Shown piece after piece: positions 21,986 through 33,681 of a stretch of DNA of 64,000 nt. This stretch comes from Tamarix chinensis (taxonomy: Eukaryota; Streptophyta; Magnoliopsida; Caryophyllales; Tamaricaceae): contig CM060174.1 of the NCBI GenBank assembly GCA_030549775.1, positions 44,868,707 to 44,932,706 on the forward strand. Direction: 5' to 3'. The position numbers and the translations under genes were made by a program. The notes under the pieces are model-generated. The model was given only the letters and a program-made list of their open reading frames with translations, was not told where the DNA came from and searched no databases. How positions within the stretch are numbered: position 1 is the first letter of the stretch; every line of letters begins with the position of its first letter.

Positions 21986-22732
21986 CGTTTTCGCATGGAT
22001 TTGATAAAAAGACATGATGTGTATCGAATTCCGATAAAAGATTAATTAAGTAATTAATCTGGACTATGATTGGGCCTTTGTACTTTTACCTGAATTGTTC
22101 ATATACCTTTATATTGTTATGTTGGATTATGCCTTGTTATTAATCTGCATGGATTATGTGCTTGTGTGTTGGCCTTAGTGCTCGGTTACCTTACTCAGTA
22201 CGTAGCGTACTGATCACCCTTTTTATGGGTACTGCTCATTCCCACGAGTAGTATGCCCTTCTGGTTTGTGCAGGTGGGCGAGATATCAGTTGGGGCTGAG
22301 TGTTGAGAATGTTTGGCTCGAGATTCAAGAGAGTTGTGGCCATATTATAGTTTTATTTTATTACGTTTGAGAGAGTTATGATCGTATTTCAGTCTTTATG
22401 TAATTTTATTTCCTGCTATTATTTCTTTGTATTGGAGTATTTATTCGCTTTGATTTCGCACTCTGATTTCTATTTTATTACGTTTATAACGTTTATGCGT
22501 ACTCTGATTTTAAGGTATGATCTTTCGAGTTCTTTTATGAACTATTGATTTGAATTTAATGTAAATCTTTTCCTTAGCCTTAGCACTTAGTACTAGAACG
22601 GTCGGAGAGAACAGGTCTAGTACTAAGTGTGGCGGTAACATTTCCAGAATTCACGGGTTTTAAGTATTTCTAATTTAATTGCTTCCGCTTTTAAGAAAAA
22701 AAAATTAGTGAATTTTGGGGTGTTACAAAAAA

Positions 22733-24248
22733 TGTCATTTAATCCTCATTACTTTTATAACACGTAATATTTTCTCGAGTTTTTCTCTTTTGGATAGATT
22801 TTGCAGGAAAAGATAAAAATGAAGAAATTCAAAGGATAAATCGATGGAAAGAGAAAAGGCAACAAAGAACACATCAAGAGATATGGAATCAATGGAAGAA
22901 AAGACTATAAATGAAGAATATATATCAAATGGAAGATTGTGTTGAAATTTCATGAAGAAATAATGAAGGAACAAGAAACACGCCCCCCCCCTGCGTGTTT
23001 CCTAAACACGGCCCGTGTTTTTCTATCAGCACACAAAATTTCACCATTTAAAATTCAGCATTTGGCCGAGAGTTCAAGGAAAAATACGGGGGTCCCGTGT
23101 TTTCTAATACGGACCGTGTTTTTCTCAAATTGTGTAACCGTTCGCGCAACGTTTCCTCGATATATTTCTAAAGTTTGAACATTCAAAAAAGTGGTTCGGG
23201 GGAGTTCGAGAATGGGATTTTCTCTTTCTCTCTATACTCTCTAGATACCACATGTAATTTCTAATTCCAATTCTCTTTCTCTCCATTGTATTCAATTGAA
23301 CAATCAACAATCTGGAATTCAATTCGATAAGTTCTTCTCCATTCCTCTTCTAATTGCAAGTTTGATTTTTGATTGAATGCAATTCAATTCTCTTTGTTGC
23401 ATTATTATTTTTCTTGTGTTTAGTGTTTCATTGTTAATTTATTTATAAGCATTGATGTTAATTATAGATTATTGCATTTAATTGTGTGTTATTGCAATTA
23501 TGTAGATAGTATAAGGTAGGAGGATTTGATGACGGAATTAGGGTTTTAGATTTTGAATTCATGATTCTAGATGGAATTTAATTGAATTGATCGACGGAAT
23601 TGAATGATCTCGCATCATAAATTAAGAATTTAAACTAATTATACTGATCACCTATCTAGTTTAGATCTTAATCTACGCTAGGATAATGGAATTAATACGA
23701 AATTGTTAATTAACGTTGCCAGAGTAGAAAAAGATTAATTATTAACCTTGTCCATTAATTTGTATGATTGCATGATCCGAGCTTATGTGATTATGGTCGT
23801 AGTTGGCTGCTTTCCATTCATAGTGTTTCCATTAATTGAATCTAGCGTTCTTAACCTAGGTTATTAATTGGTTAGGGATAAATTGAGAGCTTATTCAATT
23901 TATTAGAATTGAGAGAAAGCAAAGAAATGAATTAATATGAGTTTCTACAGTCAACGTTAAATCATTTAGAATATTTCTTTTCTCCATGATTATTTGATAT
24001 CCTAATTCCATAATCAATACTTCCTATCCTTATTTATTAATTAGTAAGTACAGTGTTTTATTATTTATCTATAGTTTAGATATTGATGATAGAATTATAT
24101 GTTATTACATAACCGGAGTTTTAACATCGATTATGGAATTATTAATTATATACCATTCCTTGTGGGTTCGACTCCTTCTTGCCATAGACTACGTATTTGG
24201 GAATTAGGATTTATTTATTAAATTTGTTGTGCATACGATAGTACATCA
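22733..24248 (+). mobile_element. 3' LTR of element B, second part
   Basis: After the D target duplication (AAAAA, 22728-22732) the sequence continues exactly where 18102 stopped and runs parallel to 15004-16520, ending ACATCA at 24248. GTAAA follows (24249-24253), completing the target duplication of B. The two frames of 79 residues seen in each LTR are the same non-coding sequence read twice. Confidence 0.95.
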
Positions 24249-24253
24249 GTAAA

Positions 24254-26607
24254 CCCTTACTTAAAACGACACCGGTCTTGGTGCACTCTCCTATTCCACT
24301 TGAGGGGTTTAACTGGGTTCACTTATTATATAAAAGTATACTAGAATTAGACTCCCTTATAAAATTTTATTATTCTCTAAGTTATTCTAAGATTTGGTTT
24401 TTAATTAAAACAATACTACACAATAATTATTTATACAAAATATTACTTAAAAATACAAATAAATTATTATTTTCATATGAAAGGATGGTGATATAAGGGT
24501 TTCTACCCTTCACCAAAATAGTAATAATAATAATGATAATAATAATAATAATAACAATAATAATCATAATGATAATAATAATAATAAAAGTAAAACATTA
24601 TTAATAATACTCTTATTAGTAGAATATTAATATTAATAATACCATAATTCTTAAAATTACAAGGTGGCTTTCAAAACCACTCCATTTAATAATAATACAA
24701 TTCAAAAATGTTAATAATAGTAATAAAAATCAAAGATGTGATACTTAATTAAATTTTTAGGCTTCTATCCCTCCTCACATAATTATCATATTAAATAAAT
24801 AACTACACTAATAATAATAATATTATTAATATTATTAATAATAATATTAAACATGTAATAATTCCATTAAATAACCTAAATTCGAGAATAATAATTTATC
24901 TAACTCAAGAATACTCCCAAACCTGTCAACAAAATTTAGCAATTAGGATTAAGTTGATAACAATAATAATAATAATTAAAATTGAAATAACATTAAAAAT
25001 TAGGATAAATGCAGAATAATTATCAATAAATCGAAAGGAAGTGTTTAAAATGTCTAGGGTTTCACCTTGAATTGGAGTGGATGGGTGGCACCGGTGGTGG
25101 TGCCCGGAGGTGGCCGAAAAAGTGATCTAAGAGGGGTGAAAATGAAGAAAAAGAGGTAAGGGGGAAGGGGGAAGGAGAAAATTAAAATAAGTTTATGGGT
25201 CGGTGGAGGAGACTTAGAAGGGGATATTGGGTGGTTTAGAGGGTGGCAGATGTGGCAGATATGGTGGTGGGCAGTGGTTTAAGGTTTTGGGGTGAAAATT
25301 CTGGCGAGATGAGCAACAAATTTTGCACGGTTATGGAGGCCCGTGCAAGAAGAATCGAAGGATGTGGATGGTTTAGTTAATTAGAGGGTGTTGCAGGGAA
25401 GAGTTTGGGAGGAAGAATAGGCGGCAAGGTTGGCCAACAGTGGAGAACTGGACGTCTAAAGGGGCGGTGGCGCACAGACGGGTGCTTAGGGTTTCGGGGA
25501 AAGAAAGCTCGATTTCGAGTCATATGAGGGGTATTTATAGTAGTGGAGGGTAGGCTCGAGTTGTGGAGGTTACTAGAAGATCAATTTCGGTGGGAAAATT
25601 GGTTGGTTTTGCCGTTGGTTGGGCGGCACAAATTCAAAATTTTGCGCGACCTTCGAGAGGGAAATGGGGGCAAACGTGGGAAAGAAATGGAGAGGGAGGC
25701 ATTTAAAATCGAAGTGTGTGTCAATAGGAAGAGAATGGGCGGGAGAAATGCCAGTCACGACACGTGTGGCCAGCGGCGCCATTTTCGGGGGAAGGTGGTC
25801 GCAGGTTCAACAATGGCGTTAGCTGGGAGAAGAAGAAGAAGATGGGGTCGGCGAACCGGCGGTTCAGGGGAGAAAATAAGGAAAAGAAAAGAAGGGGACC
25901 GGGCGGTTGGGCGACAACGACTAAAAAAAAAAGTCGACACGCCGCGTTTAGAGAGGAAGCACGGTGAAACGCGGCACGAATTTAAATGAAGGGCTTCTGG
26001 GCCATGGGAAGAAACAGCCTGAGCCAAAGGAAGAAATGAGGGCATTTGGGCCTGCGCAATAGACCCAAATCGGGGAAGGAAAAATAAAAAAGAAGAAGAA
26101 GAAGAAGGAAAAGAAAGAAAAAGAAAGAAGGAAAAAGGAAAAAGGAAAAAGTAGAGAGGAGAAGAGAAAAATAGGAAGGTTGGGTTAAATAAATAAATTA
26201 AAATATTTGGGTTATTTAAAAATAATAATATTTAAATAAAATAATATAAAAATCCCTTTTTAGGCTAAATTAGGATTTTTAAAAGATTTTTCAAAACTTC
26301 CATTTTAAATTAATAAATCACTCTAATTTTATTTAATTAAAATATTTATAAAATTAACATTAATTTGAAACTATTTTCTCTTTCTTAAATTGAATAAAAT
26401 AATTTATTTAAATAAATTCCCAAATTAAAATCTTTAATTAGATAATATACCCAAATTTCCTTTACTTAACATTTTTATAAAATCTCTTATTCATTTTCCC
26501 TAATAAATTTCCTTTTATTTTAGTATAAATAATTTATTAATTTAAATTTTCAAATAAAACCTTATTTAAATATAATCTTTAAAATTTGAAAATTTTGGGG
26601 CATTTCA
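24254..26607 (-). mobile_element. Giant solo LTR, family X copy A, 5' portion (second part)
   Basis: This continues copy A after element B. On the minus strand from 26607 it reads TGAAATGCCCC, AT-rich U3, pyrimidine tract (26165 to 26080), GC-rich promoter with TATA at 25539-25532, GC-rich leader, AT-trinucleotide block (25015-24500) and the conserved donor-like block (24283-24254). The frames around 25543-26045 on both strands, up to 148 residues, are low-complexity Arg/Gly- or Pro/Ser-rich readings of the GC-rich leader and have no counterpart conserved in copies D or E, so I do not call them genes. Confidence 0.85.
25532..25539 (-). promoter_or_regulatory. TATA box of family X LTR (copy A)
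   Basis: TATAAATA on the minus strand, in ACTATAAATACCCC. It is equivalent to 19157-19164 in copy D. Confidence 0.6.
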
Positions 26608-26901
26608 CCATCTTCTTGTTTCTTTTATACTTCTTGGCATATCATTGGCTCTTTTAGCTTCTAGACTCCTTCATAAATATGTTACATTGATTTATCATCC
26701 TTCAATGCCTTCTATGCTAGGTCCTTTGCTCTAAAAACATGTACTACCTTCTTGGATTTGTATATTCTTATGGAAGTTCTTAAAAAACAAAACTTAAGAG
26801 AGTAGTAGTGGGAATAATAGTAAAATATATAATAAAGACTAAATGAAGTCTCAAAGTGAAGGCAAAGAAAGGAAAAAATATATAAAATATTCACTTTATC
26901 A
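26608..26901 (-). mobile_element. Truncated 5' LTR of element Z, second part
   Basis: CCATC at 26608-26612 repeats 13069-13073, then the sequence runs on as the match of 11085-11339 (words TTCTTGTTTC, TTTATCATCCTTCAAT, AAGTCTCAAAGTGAAGGCAAAG). It ends CTTTATCA at 26901, which is the TG start of the LTR on the minus strand. The CCATC repeat proves that 13074-26607 is a single insertion. Confidence 0.8.
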
Positions 26902-27479
26902 ACCATCAAATTTCCATTTATTCTTTTATTCACAATTCAACTTTAAATCTTGTCAAAGTTAAGGTTATAGTTCATTTTTCAACCGTAAAATTACTTATTT
27001 ATTTAAGGATGTTCCAAATCCATTTACTAAGGCTAAAAGTGGAGGTCCAATTATATTTCATCTAGATTCCAATTCTAGTTTACAAATATTTATTTATTTA
27101 TTTCATTAGCCTAGTGAAAACTTCTAATCGTAGGTAAGGTTAACTCAAGCCATCCTATTTGATTGTATCATTTCCCTTTGTCTTTGTTAATCTATTTTAC
27201 TTACTGATTTCTCATTTTAGGGTTGTGATATAAGTCACTAGAGGTCTATCATAAATCATTTTAATCCAATACTACCCTGAGGAGAGCCCATTTTAAGCTA
27301 TTAGATCATTTATTCATATTATCTGCACAAAGAAGGCCAAAGGCTACACTAAGATCAAGCATTGAATGATTTTTTTTATTACTTGTAATCCATTATTTAA
27401 CTTCCTTGATTTTGATGATTTCATAGCTATCCCCCCACTAGATCATTACCCAAGTATAAGAAAAATTTAGGTATCGCAT

Positions 27480-27900
27480 CTGGGAGGAAAAAAATGCCAA
27501 AAAACAAAACTAGCTAAGACCAGTCAATTGGTTTCAAAAACTAGTCGATGGGTCTTATTGACATGTCTACTAGTTTCATGGACTAGTCAATCAGTCAGAA
27601 TACTACCAACCTCCTAGTGGTAGCAATCCAGTCAATCATTTAGCCTCACCAGTCGATTGTTCTGGTATCTAGTTGATTGATTTGACCATACAGATCGATG
27701 GGTCTAACCCAAAGCAAAGGCTTCTAGACTTATAGACAAACCAGTTGATCAGTTGACCCAACCAGTCGATTAATTTAATTAAATTAGCCGATCAGCTTAA
27801 ATCCTAGACCAAAATCTCATAATTCATAGACTAACTAGTTTATTTATTTGCTAGACCAGTTAGCCGGTCTTGGTGACCCAATGAATGCTATAGGAAAAAG
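27480..27900. repeat. Cluster of CCAGTCGATTGGTT-like motifs (H, post-promoter)
   Basis: At least ten degenerate copies, for example GACCAGTCAATTGGTTTC, AACTAGTCGATGGGTC, ACCAGTCGATTAATT and ACCAGTTGATCAGTTG, fall in 420 bases. They are equivalent to the cluster at 5875-6130. Confidence 0.7.
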
Positions 27901-29274
27901 TAGTTCACAAAAACACCAATAACACATGATCAATTTCCATGAATTGTTCAATCAAGTCCAAACATTAACTGAAGTCATTTAAAGTATTTTACAAATAATA
28001 TTCACAAATCAACATGCTATATAGCAACATTATTCCAAAATTCATAACAAGATATGCTAGCATATTTTCAACTTATTCTAAGATATCATGCATTCATATT
28101 CTCTTCTTACTAAGCTATTATGTAGTAAATCCAATTCATATATCACATATATCATTATCTCCTAACAAAAAAACATTAAGAGTTTTGAAACTCAGAGTTT
28201 GAAACATGAGATCCAAGCATATGAACTTTTAAGTCAAATCTCATACTAAATCATTTGTCAGTTCCCTATTAACTAATGCAAACATATTTTCATTTTTAAT
28301 ATTCAAGACACTACAGACTTATAACACTCATATTTCACTTATAATAATAAGAGAAGATAATGATTTACCCTAAAAGCTCAGCATTACACAAAGAGCACAA
28401 CTCTCTAAAATCTCAAATCCTTTTCCTACACTAGAATATATTTCAATAAAACATAATTAAACTTATTGAAAATCTTTCAAAAATTGTACAAAGAAGATTA
28501 GATGAAAGTAGAGACGTGAAAGTGGAATTCAGAGAGAAATCCACCTTCCAAAATGGAAACACAGAGTATTTAAGGATGAAATTCAACCCTAACTCTTTTC
28601 ACTAATCTAACTCATTCTTGTTAGAATTAAAATAAGAAGGATCTATGAAGAGGATTAGAAGAGGAAGAGATGATCAGGATACAATCATAGGAAAAATAAA
28701 ATGTTAAGGGAAATGTGAAGAAAACAAGGCAACTCAAAGGTTAGGGGACAAGAGAGAAAAAAAAATGAGGACCTTCTGTCCTAATCATTGAGGGTTCTAC
28801 TACCAGGAGAAGGTTGAGGGAGTGTATAAATTGATATTCCCAACCCTAGTTTGAATTAAAGATTTAGGGTGTAGGTTTTCAAAGTTTTAAAGTTGATATT
28901 TTCTACCTTAAGCTATTTTGGTGAAACTACATGGTTATAGGTAATGTGCCTTAGAAATTTCAAACTTAAGAAAGGTCTGATGACATAAATGGATGAGAAT
29001 CAAAACCTAAAATATCTATTGAGGTTGCAGATATAAAATTTTCTTAGGAATCTTTTAGAAGAAAGAGACAACAAGAAAGAAGAGGACAAATAAGCTAAGG
29101 GCATTAAAGTGACTACTTATGCCTTCTTCCCTCATGAATCAGATGAAAATAATCAAAACAGATTAAATAGGTCTAAAGGTTTTGTAAAAATTGAAAATAA
29201 CCTATTCAAAATATAGTTATGATGGTGGAAAAATTTTTAGGGAAAGATTCTCAGGAAAAATTGAGTTCAAAGAG

Positions 29275-29420
29275 TACCTAGGTCAATCAAACCAGTCGAC
29301 TGGTGTCCAAACTAGCTGACTAGTGTCCAAACTAGTCGATCAATTTGATGAGTTTCAAAAATTAAATTTTTGATGAATAAACTAGTCGATTGGTACCTCA
29401 TACTAATTGACTGGTTTCTT
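29275..29420. repeat. U3 cluster with perfect palindrome ACCAGTCGACTGGT
   Basis: At 29291-29304 the word ACCAGTCGACTGGT is a perfect 14-base palindrome. Degenerate copies (CTAGCTGACTAGTG, CTAGTCGATCAATT, CTAGTCGATTGGTA, CTAATTGACTGGTT) follow within 130 bases. It corresponds to the cluster at 4547-4705. Confidence 0.7.
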
Positions 29421-30764
29421 GATAAAACCAAATATTTTTCCTTATCAAATCAAGCTAATCCAATACCACTCTTAAACACACTTATAAGATAAGATCAAAT
29501 ATACTTATATCACCATTAAACACTTGCATTATCACACATTAAATACTATAAAAGTGAGGTATTGTAGTTTCATCTATCCTTCTCTATTTTCTTATTTAAT
29601 TCAATTTTAAAATGTAATTGACTAATTTTTGGGTTATTGATTTCCTTATATAATCAAGGATCTTGTAGTAGGCCATCAAGTTATGATTAGTTTCTCTTTA
29701 CTAGAAGATTAGATCAGAGGTAAGAAAAATTTCTATCTTATGATAAGGATTGGTGTTCATGTTTTATATTAGTTGATAACTTTGATTTTTAGCATGGTTC
29801 TATTGAAAATAATTAGTTATTATATGTATATATATAAATGATCAAGACACGGGTTGTGAATATGGATGGTTGCAAGCATGGAGTATGGTATCATATAGGT
29901 CCTTAACCATAAGTGTAGATCATGTGTATGTATCAAAACTGTGGCTTAGTGACTAAATTAGAGAGGTTCTATATGTCAAACATGCATAATAAGCTTAGAT
30001 AATTCCATGATATTAGTTTTCTAACTATATATCATATGTTTCATTGAGCTTAGTAGCTTCTGGTCATCAAGACCTTTTTAGTTAATCTTGAATATGTGTG
30101 TTTGTTTGATGTTGGGCATGATATTATGAGATTGATTGAAATGTCAAATCAATTCTCATTGATTCCCCCTTAATGTTGAGTATGTAAGCATATTTTAGTT
30201 ATTTTGGCTTGAAGCTTCAATTTGATGAATTCAGAATGAAATTATAATGCAAGTTGATTGATGAGCATGATTATGATGTATGTATGTATTTGGTATTATT
30301 AAATGTGTAAGATGTAATTTATGGGATTTTGAGCATGTTTTAGCCATTTTGGCATTGACATGCAATACTTGAGTATAGTGTGAAATTAAAATGTTTATTT
30401 CGATCTCAAAGAATGACTCGTGTGTTCAATAATTTAATTATGTTCTTAAATGTGTTTTTATATATCAAGAATGTTTAACTTACATATTTGAGCATGGTTT
30501 GATGTTAATTTTTTTTGTATATTATCTTAGCTTTGTTGACAAATTAAGACATGTATTATGGTTTTTATTATATTCAAGCATGAATTACAATATGTAGCAT
30601 GATCTTGTAGATTATCAATTTCTAGCATGTATATATGTGATTATATGTGTGAAGTATGTCACGATATATGTATTATGATGTAAAAGCATGATAAGATTTC
30701 TTTGGAAAATTTTGGTGAAGTTCTAATAAGGATGAATCATGGGTTTAGGTGTTATTTTGCTCAT

Positions 30765-31115
30765 ATTAGTCGATCGGTTTGCCATACTGAACAATTTTTT
30801 ATATGAACAATCACCCCCTTGGAATTATTAATTGATATTTTGTTATAAAATTTGATTGGTTTGATGAATCACGTAATTAGGTCCTTGATGAGTTGATCAA
30901 TTTCTCCTAATCCATCGATTGGTTGTTTGGAAACTAAAGTGGTTTAGCCTCTACTTAGACACATTGAACGATTTGGCCAAATCTATCTAATGGTTTCTAT
31001 GAACAGTTGATTGATTGGACTAAATAGTTGATTGGTGTCACTATGTGTCGTTTTTCTCAAGTTTGATGCGAGTAAACCAATTAGCTAGTTCTAGTGATCG
31101 ACCAACTAGTCTTCA
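30765..31115. repeat. Cluster of AGTCGATCGGTT-like motifs
   Basis: Degenerate near-palindromes such as TTAGTCGATCGGTTTG, CATCGATTGGTTG, AGTTGATTGATTGG and ACCAACTAGTC are clustered, equivalent to 5875-6130 and 27480-27900. Confidence 0.55.
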
Positions 31116-31834
31116 AGAGTTCACCATGTTTGCTTTTTATTTGATGATCTTTCTTTAAGACTTATATCTTAACTCTAACATGTAATTACAACATATTAAT
31201 TATAGTTTCAACCATACTTAACCCTAATCTAATGGAAATCAAATGATAAAGTTGTAACGCCTTATGTGGTTGTGTTAGGGTTACCTTTAAACACATAAGT
31301 GGTGGCTTATATACCTTGTGTTGTGTTTGGTATTAGCACTTGAAAACATTCATTTAGTTATTAATGAAATAGTACTTGGGATTTGTGTCATCATTTCTTA
31401 ATGGGAATAGGATTTTATTCGACCCTTATTCTCTAGCTCTTGGGATAGTTATTCAGGAGTTAGTAGGCTTATTACCTTGTGGTATTTTACTTTCTCTTTG
31501 ACTTAGTACCTCTCCCTTCCTACTACGTTGTGGCCTATATGTAGGATTAGGAATAATATTATGGCAAACCATCACATTGTCACTACTCGTATAGAGGGTA
31601 TACCATGATTGGTGGAGTTTCATCTCCTTTAACTCAATACTTATCCTATCGTACTAGGTTGTAGTTTGTACATAGGATTTGGAATAATACTATGACAGAC
31701 CATTATGGTGTCGGTGCTCATATAGAAGGCATGTTATGATTAGTTAGTTTAACCCTTGCATTTTATGTAATAGCCTACACATCTAATTTGGAAGGCGTCG
31801 ATGCCTAAGATATGCATACTTCGTTGCATTTGGT

Positions 31835-32115
31835 ATGATCGTATACAAACACCAATATAGGGATTGGTGCTCTAATTTTATAGGGCATGTCCAAGTTTAC
31901 ATTTGTTGTGATCTCCTACAAACATACGTATTAGGATCGATGCTTCAATTTTGGAGGGTATGCTCATATTCATGTTTGATGTGATAACCTATAACCACTT
32001 GAATTATGATTGGTGCTCTAATTTTGGAGGGTATAGTCATGTTTACGCTCGGTATGATTGCCTACAAACACCCATATTGGGATATGTACTCTACTTTAGA
32101 GGGTATGCCCATGTT
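31835..32115 (+). repeat. Four-unit tandem repeat, about 70 bases per unit
   Basis: Each unit has GGTATGAT or TTGTGATC, then CCTACAAACA, ATATTGGGAT or a variant, GGTGCTCTAATTTTGGAGGGTAT and ATGTTTAC-like words. It stands at the same place as the repeats at 6700-6860 and 9185-9420 but with a different unit. Confidence 0.8.
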
Positions 32116-32897
32116 AGGGACTTATGTACCCCTATTTTAATACCATAACTTACGTTTATGGTGGAGGTTTAGGTGTGTCGTTCAAATATCTTAATAATTG
32201 AATTATGTGTTCATATAAAAAAATAATAATAATAATATGATTTATTTAGGCTTATGACATATGAAATCATTACGTGTTATTGTTATACTCCATGATGGGG
32301 TGTTGAGCATGTGTTATTATAACATGATTAATATGACCTCTTAGTGCATAATAAGCCCTCTCCATATGATAGGATAGACTTATTTTATGAGTACTTCATG
32401 GTATTGATATTATCTTATGTGATCATTATGTTAATCTGACTTTTATTCCATAGAGCAGATGACGTTTTGTATGTTTGAGAAGTGTGATGTGGGTGTATGT
32501 ATACCCATTGTTTAGGGAAGATTTATTGTACCAAAGAGAGTTAGGCTATTTGGTTTGGTTAGGTTTTCCCCTTATGTTGGGATGTTTTCTTTTTTATTAC
32601 ATAAACTGTTGACTCTTATCAATCATTTGATTTGAAAACTTGGTCATGTCGTATATTGTATAACTCTCTCATCTCCTTGTCTCACTTTTTGCTTCTCTTT
32701 CTCTCTCTCATGCTATCTCCGATTCTCTTACATATTTTTTTTATCAAATGTTTTAGCCTTGCATCGAGCATGAGTTAGGTGGATAGCTATATATTTCTTA
32801 TATTCGGTGTGCCGGTAACATCCTCTAGTTTTGTTTTATTGCTTCTACATTGTAAAATGAGAAAAAAATTTCATTTAGAAAATTAATGGTGTTACAT

Positions 32898-33681
32898 ATA
32901 GTGAAAATTTTATAAATTTGGTAAACTTTCCTTTCAAATAATACACATGTTATCCAACAAAATATATATCTTTGAGACATAAATGCTCATCATTCTATCA
33001 AGAATACACATCTTATCTAATAAAACACTCATTTCATGCAACCAAATACAATTTTTTTTAATATAAATACCCATCATGTATTTATAAAAACAATAGATAG
33101 ACGAATGCCTTAGTTATAAATGCACATCTTATATGAAATAATTATCTTTATAGGATAAATATATATCTGATAGTTGTAAATACACATCTAATTTTGATAA
33201 ATGCACATCTCATTACAAAATGCACATTGCATAAAGGTGAGTACACATATTATATTGATAAATGTACATTTTATAATGGTAAATAGACATTTTATATTAA
33301 TTTATTTATAACTTTCAACATAAAAATACATATCCTACGTGATAAAAATACATATTATTTGGTTATTTGTATCTATTAATAAAAATATGTGTATTTTGTT
33401 GCATAATATGTATTGTATTGGATAAGATATGTATTATAAATAGAAAAGATATAAATGTTTGAAATATGTGTGTTTTGTTAAATAAGATGCATATTGTTTA
33501 CTAAAAAAAATTATCAAAATGTCACTATGTCCTAAATCTACTCATAATAGTGTGTGTGTGTGTGTGTATAGAAGTTGTGTATTAATAGTACATTTTTAAA
33601 ATTATATTCAAAACAAACTTTAATAAAATTATTAAAATTAAAATTGTCTGAGGAAGCACCATAATCTTTCAATGGCACAAT
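32898..33681. repeat. ACACAT-rich degenerate minisatellite and (TG)n tract
   Basis: From about 32935 to 33490, units of 20-35 bases built on AATACACATCTTAT and GATAAATGCACATCT recur, later appearing in reversed form (ATATGTGTATTTTGTT). A (TG)9 run is at 33551-33568. No coding signal. A 45-base segment (33245-33289) is also found at 13633-13677 inside solo LTR A. Confidence 0.65.

Larger units (their letters stand above)
18103..22727 (+). mobile_element. Giant solo LTR, family X copy D (complete)
   Basis: The element runs TGAAATGCCCC to GGGGTGTTACA, 4625 bases, flanked by AAAAA. Its ends are the reverse complement of copy A's ends. In order: AT-rich U3 (18103-18530), pyrimidine tract (18530-18640), GC-rich promoter region, TATA at 19157, GC-rich leader with CCGCC runs (to about 19650), ATT-trinucleotide block (19660-20340), conserved block with a GTAAGG donor-like site (20388-20417), telo-box array (20640-21480), CCGATCCACCGG array (21620-21985) and the conserved hairpin (22190-22260). 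No internal domain or second LTR adjoins. Small frames in the C/T-rich part code only low-complexity peptides. Confidence 0.9.
26902..29566 (-). mobile_element. Solo LTR 'H' of family Y, 5' portion (second part)
   Basis: Read from 29566 on the minus strand it begins TACAATACC (compare TGTAATACC at 4391), has a first motif cluster at 29420-29275, a pyrimidine-rich promoter region, a weak TTAAATA box near 28572, and a second motif cluster at 27900-27480. The order and rough spacing equal those of the LTR at 4391. Together with 8062-9831 it forms one LTR of about 4.4 kb. No target duplication could be matched, and the start base is uncertain. Small frames here are chance. Confidence 0.55.
29567..32897 (+). 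mobile_element. Y-like LTR, right end complete, left end uncertain
   Basis: The right end GGTGTTACA at 32897 and the words TTGCTTCTACATTG and GAAAAAAATTTCATTT before it match the (reversed) end of H. A motif cluster lies at 30765-31115 and a four-unit tandem repeat at 31835-32115. There is no TATA-U3 part with the expected motif cluster on the left, so it is either truncated or continues at 7741-8061 beyond H. The frame at 31951-32148 reads the tandem repeat. No gene is present. Confidence 0.55.

Noticed and set aside
13074..22727. Inverted TGTAACACC...GGTGTTACA ends as a single large inverted-repeat transposon
   Set aside because: Target duplications and the continuity of element B show that the two ends belong to two separate solo LTRs, A and D, in opposite orientation.
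25543..25989. 148-residue open frame on the plus strand
   Set aside because: It lies in the GC-rich leader of solo LTR A on the antisense side, is Arg/Gly/Lys-rich and low-complexity, and is not preserved in copies D or E.
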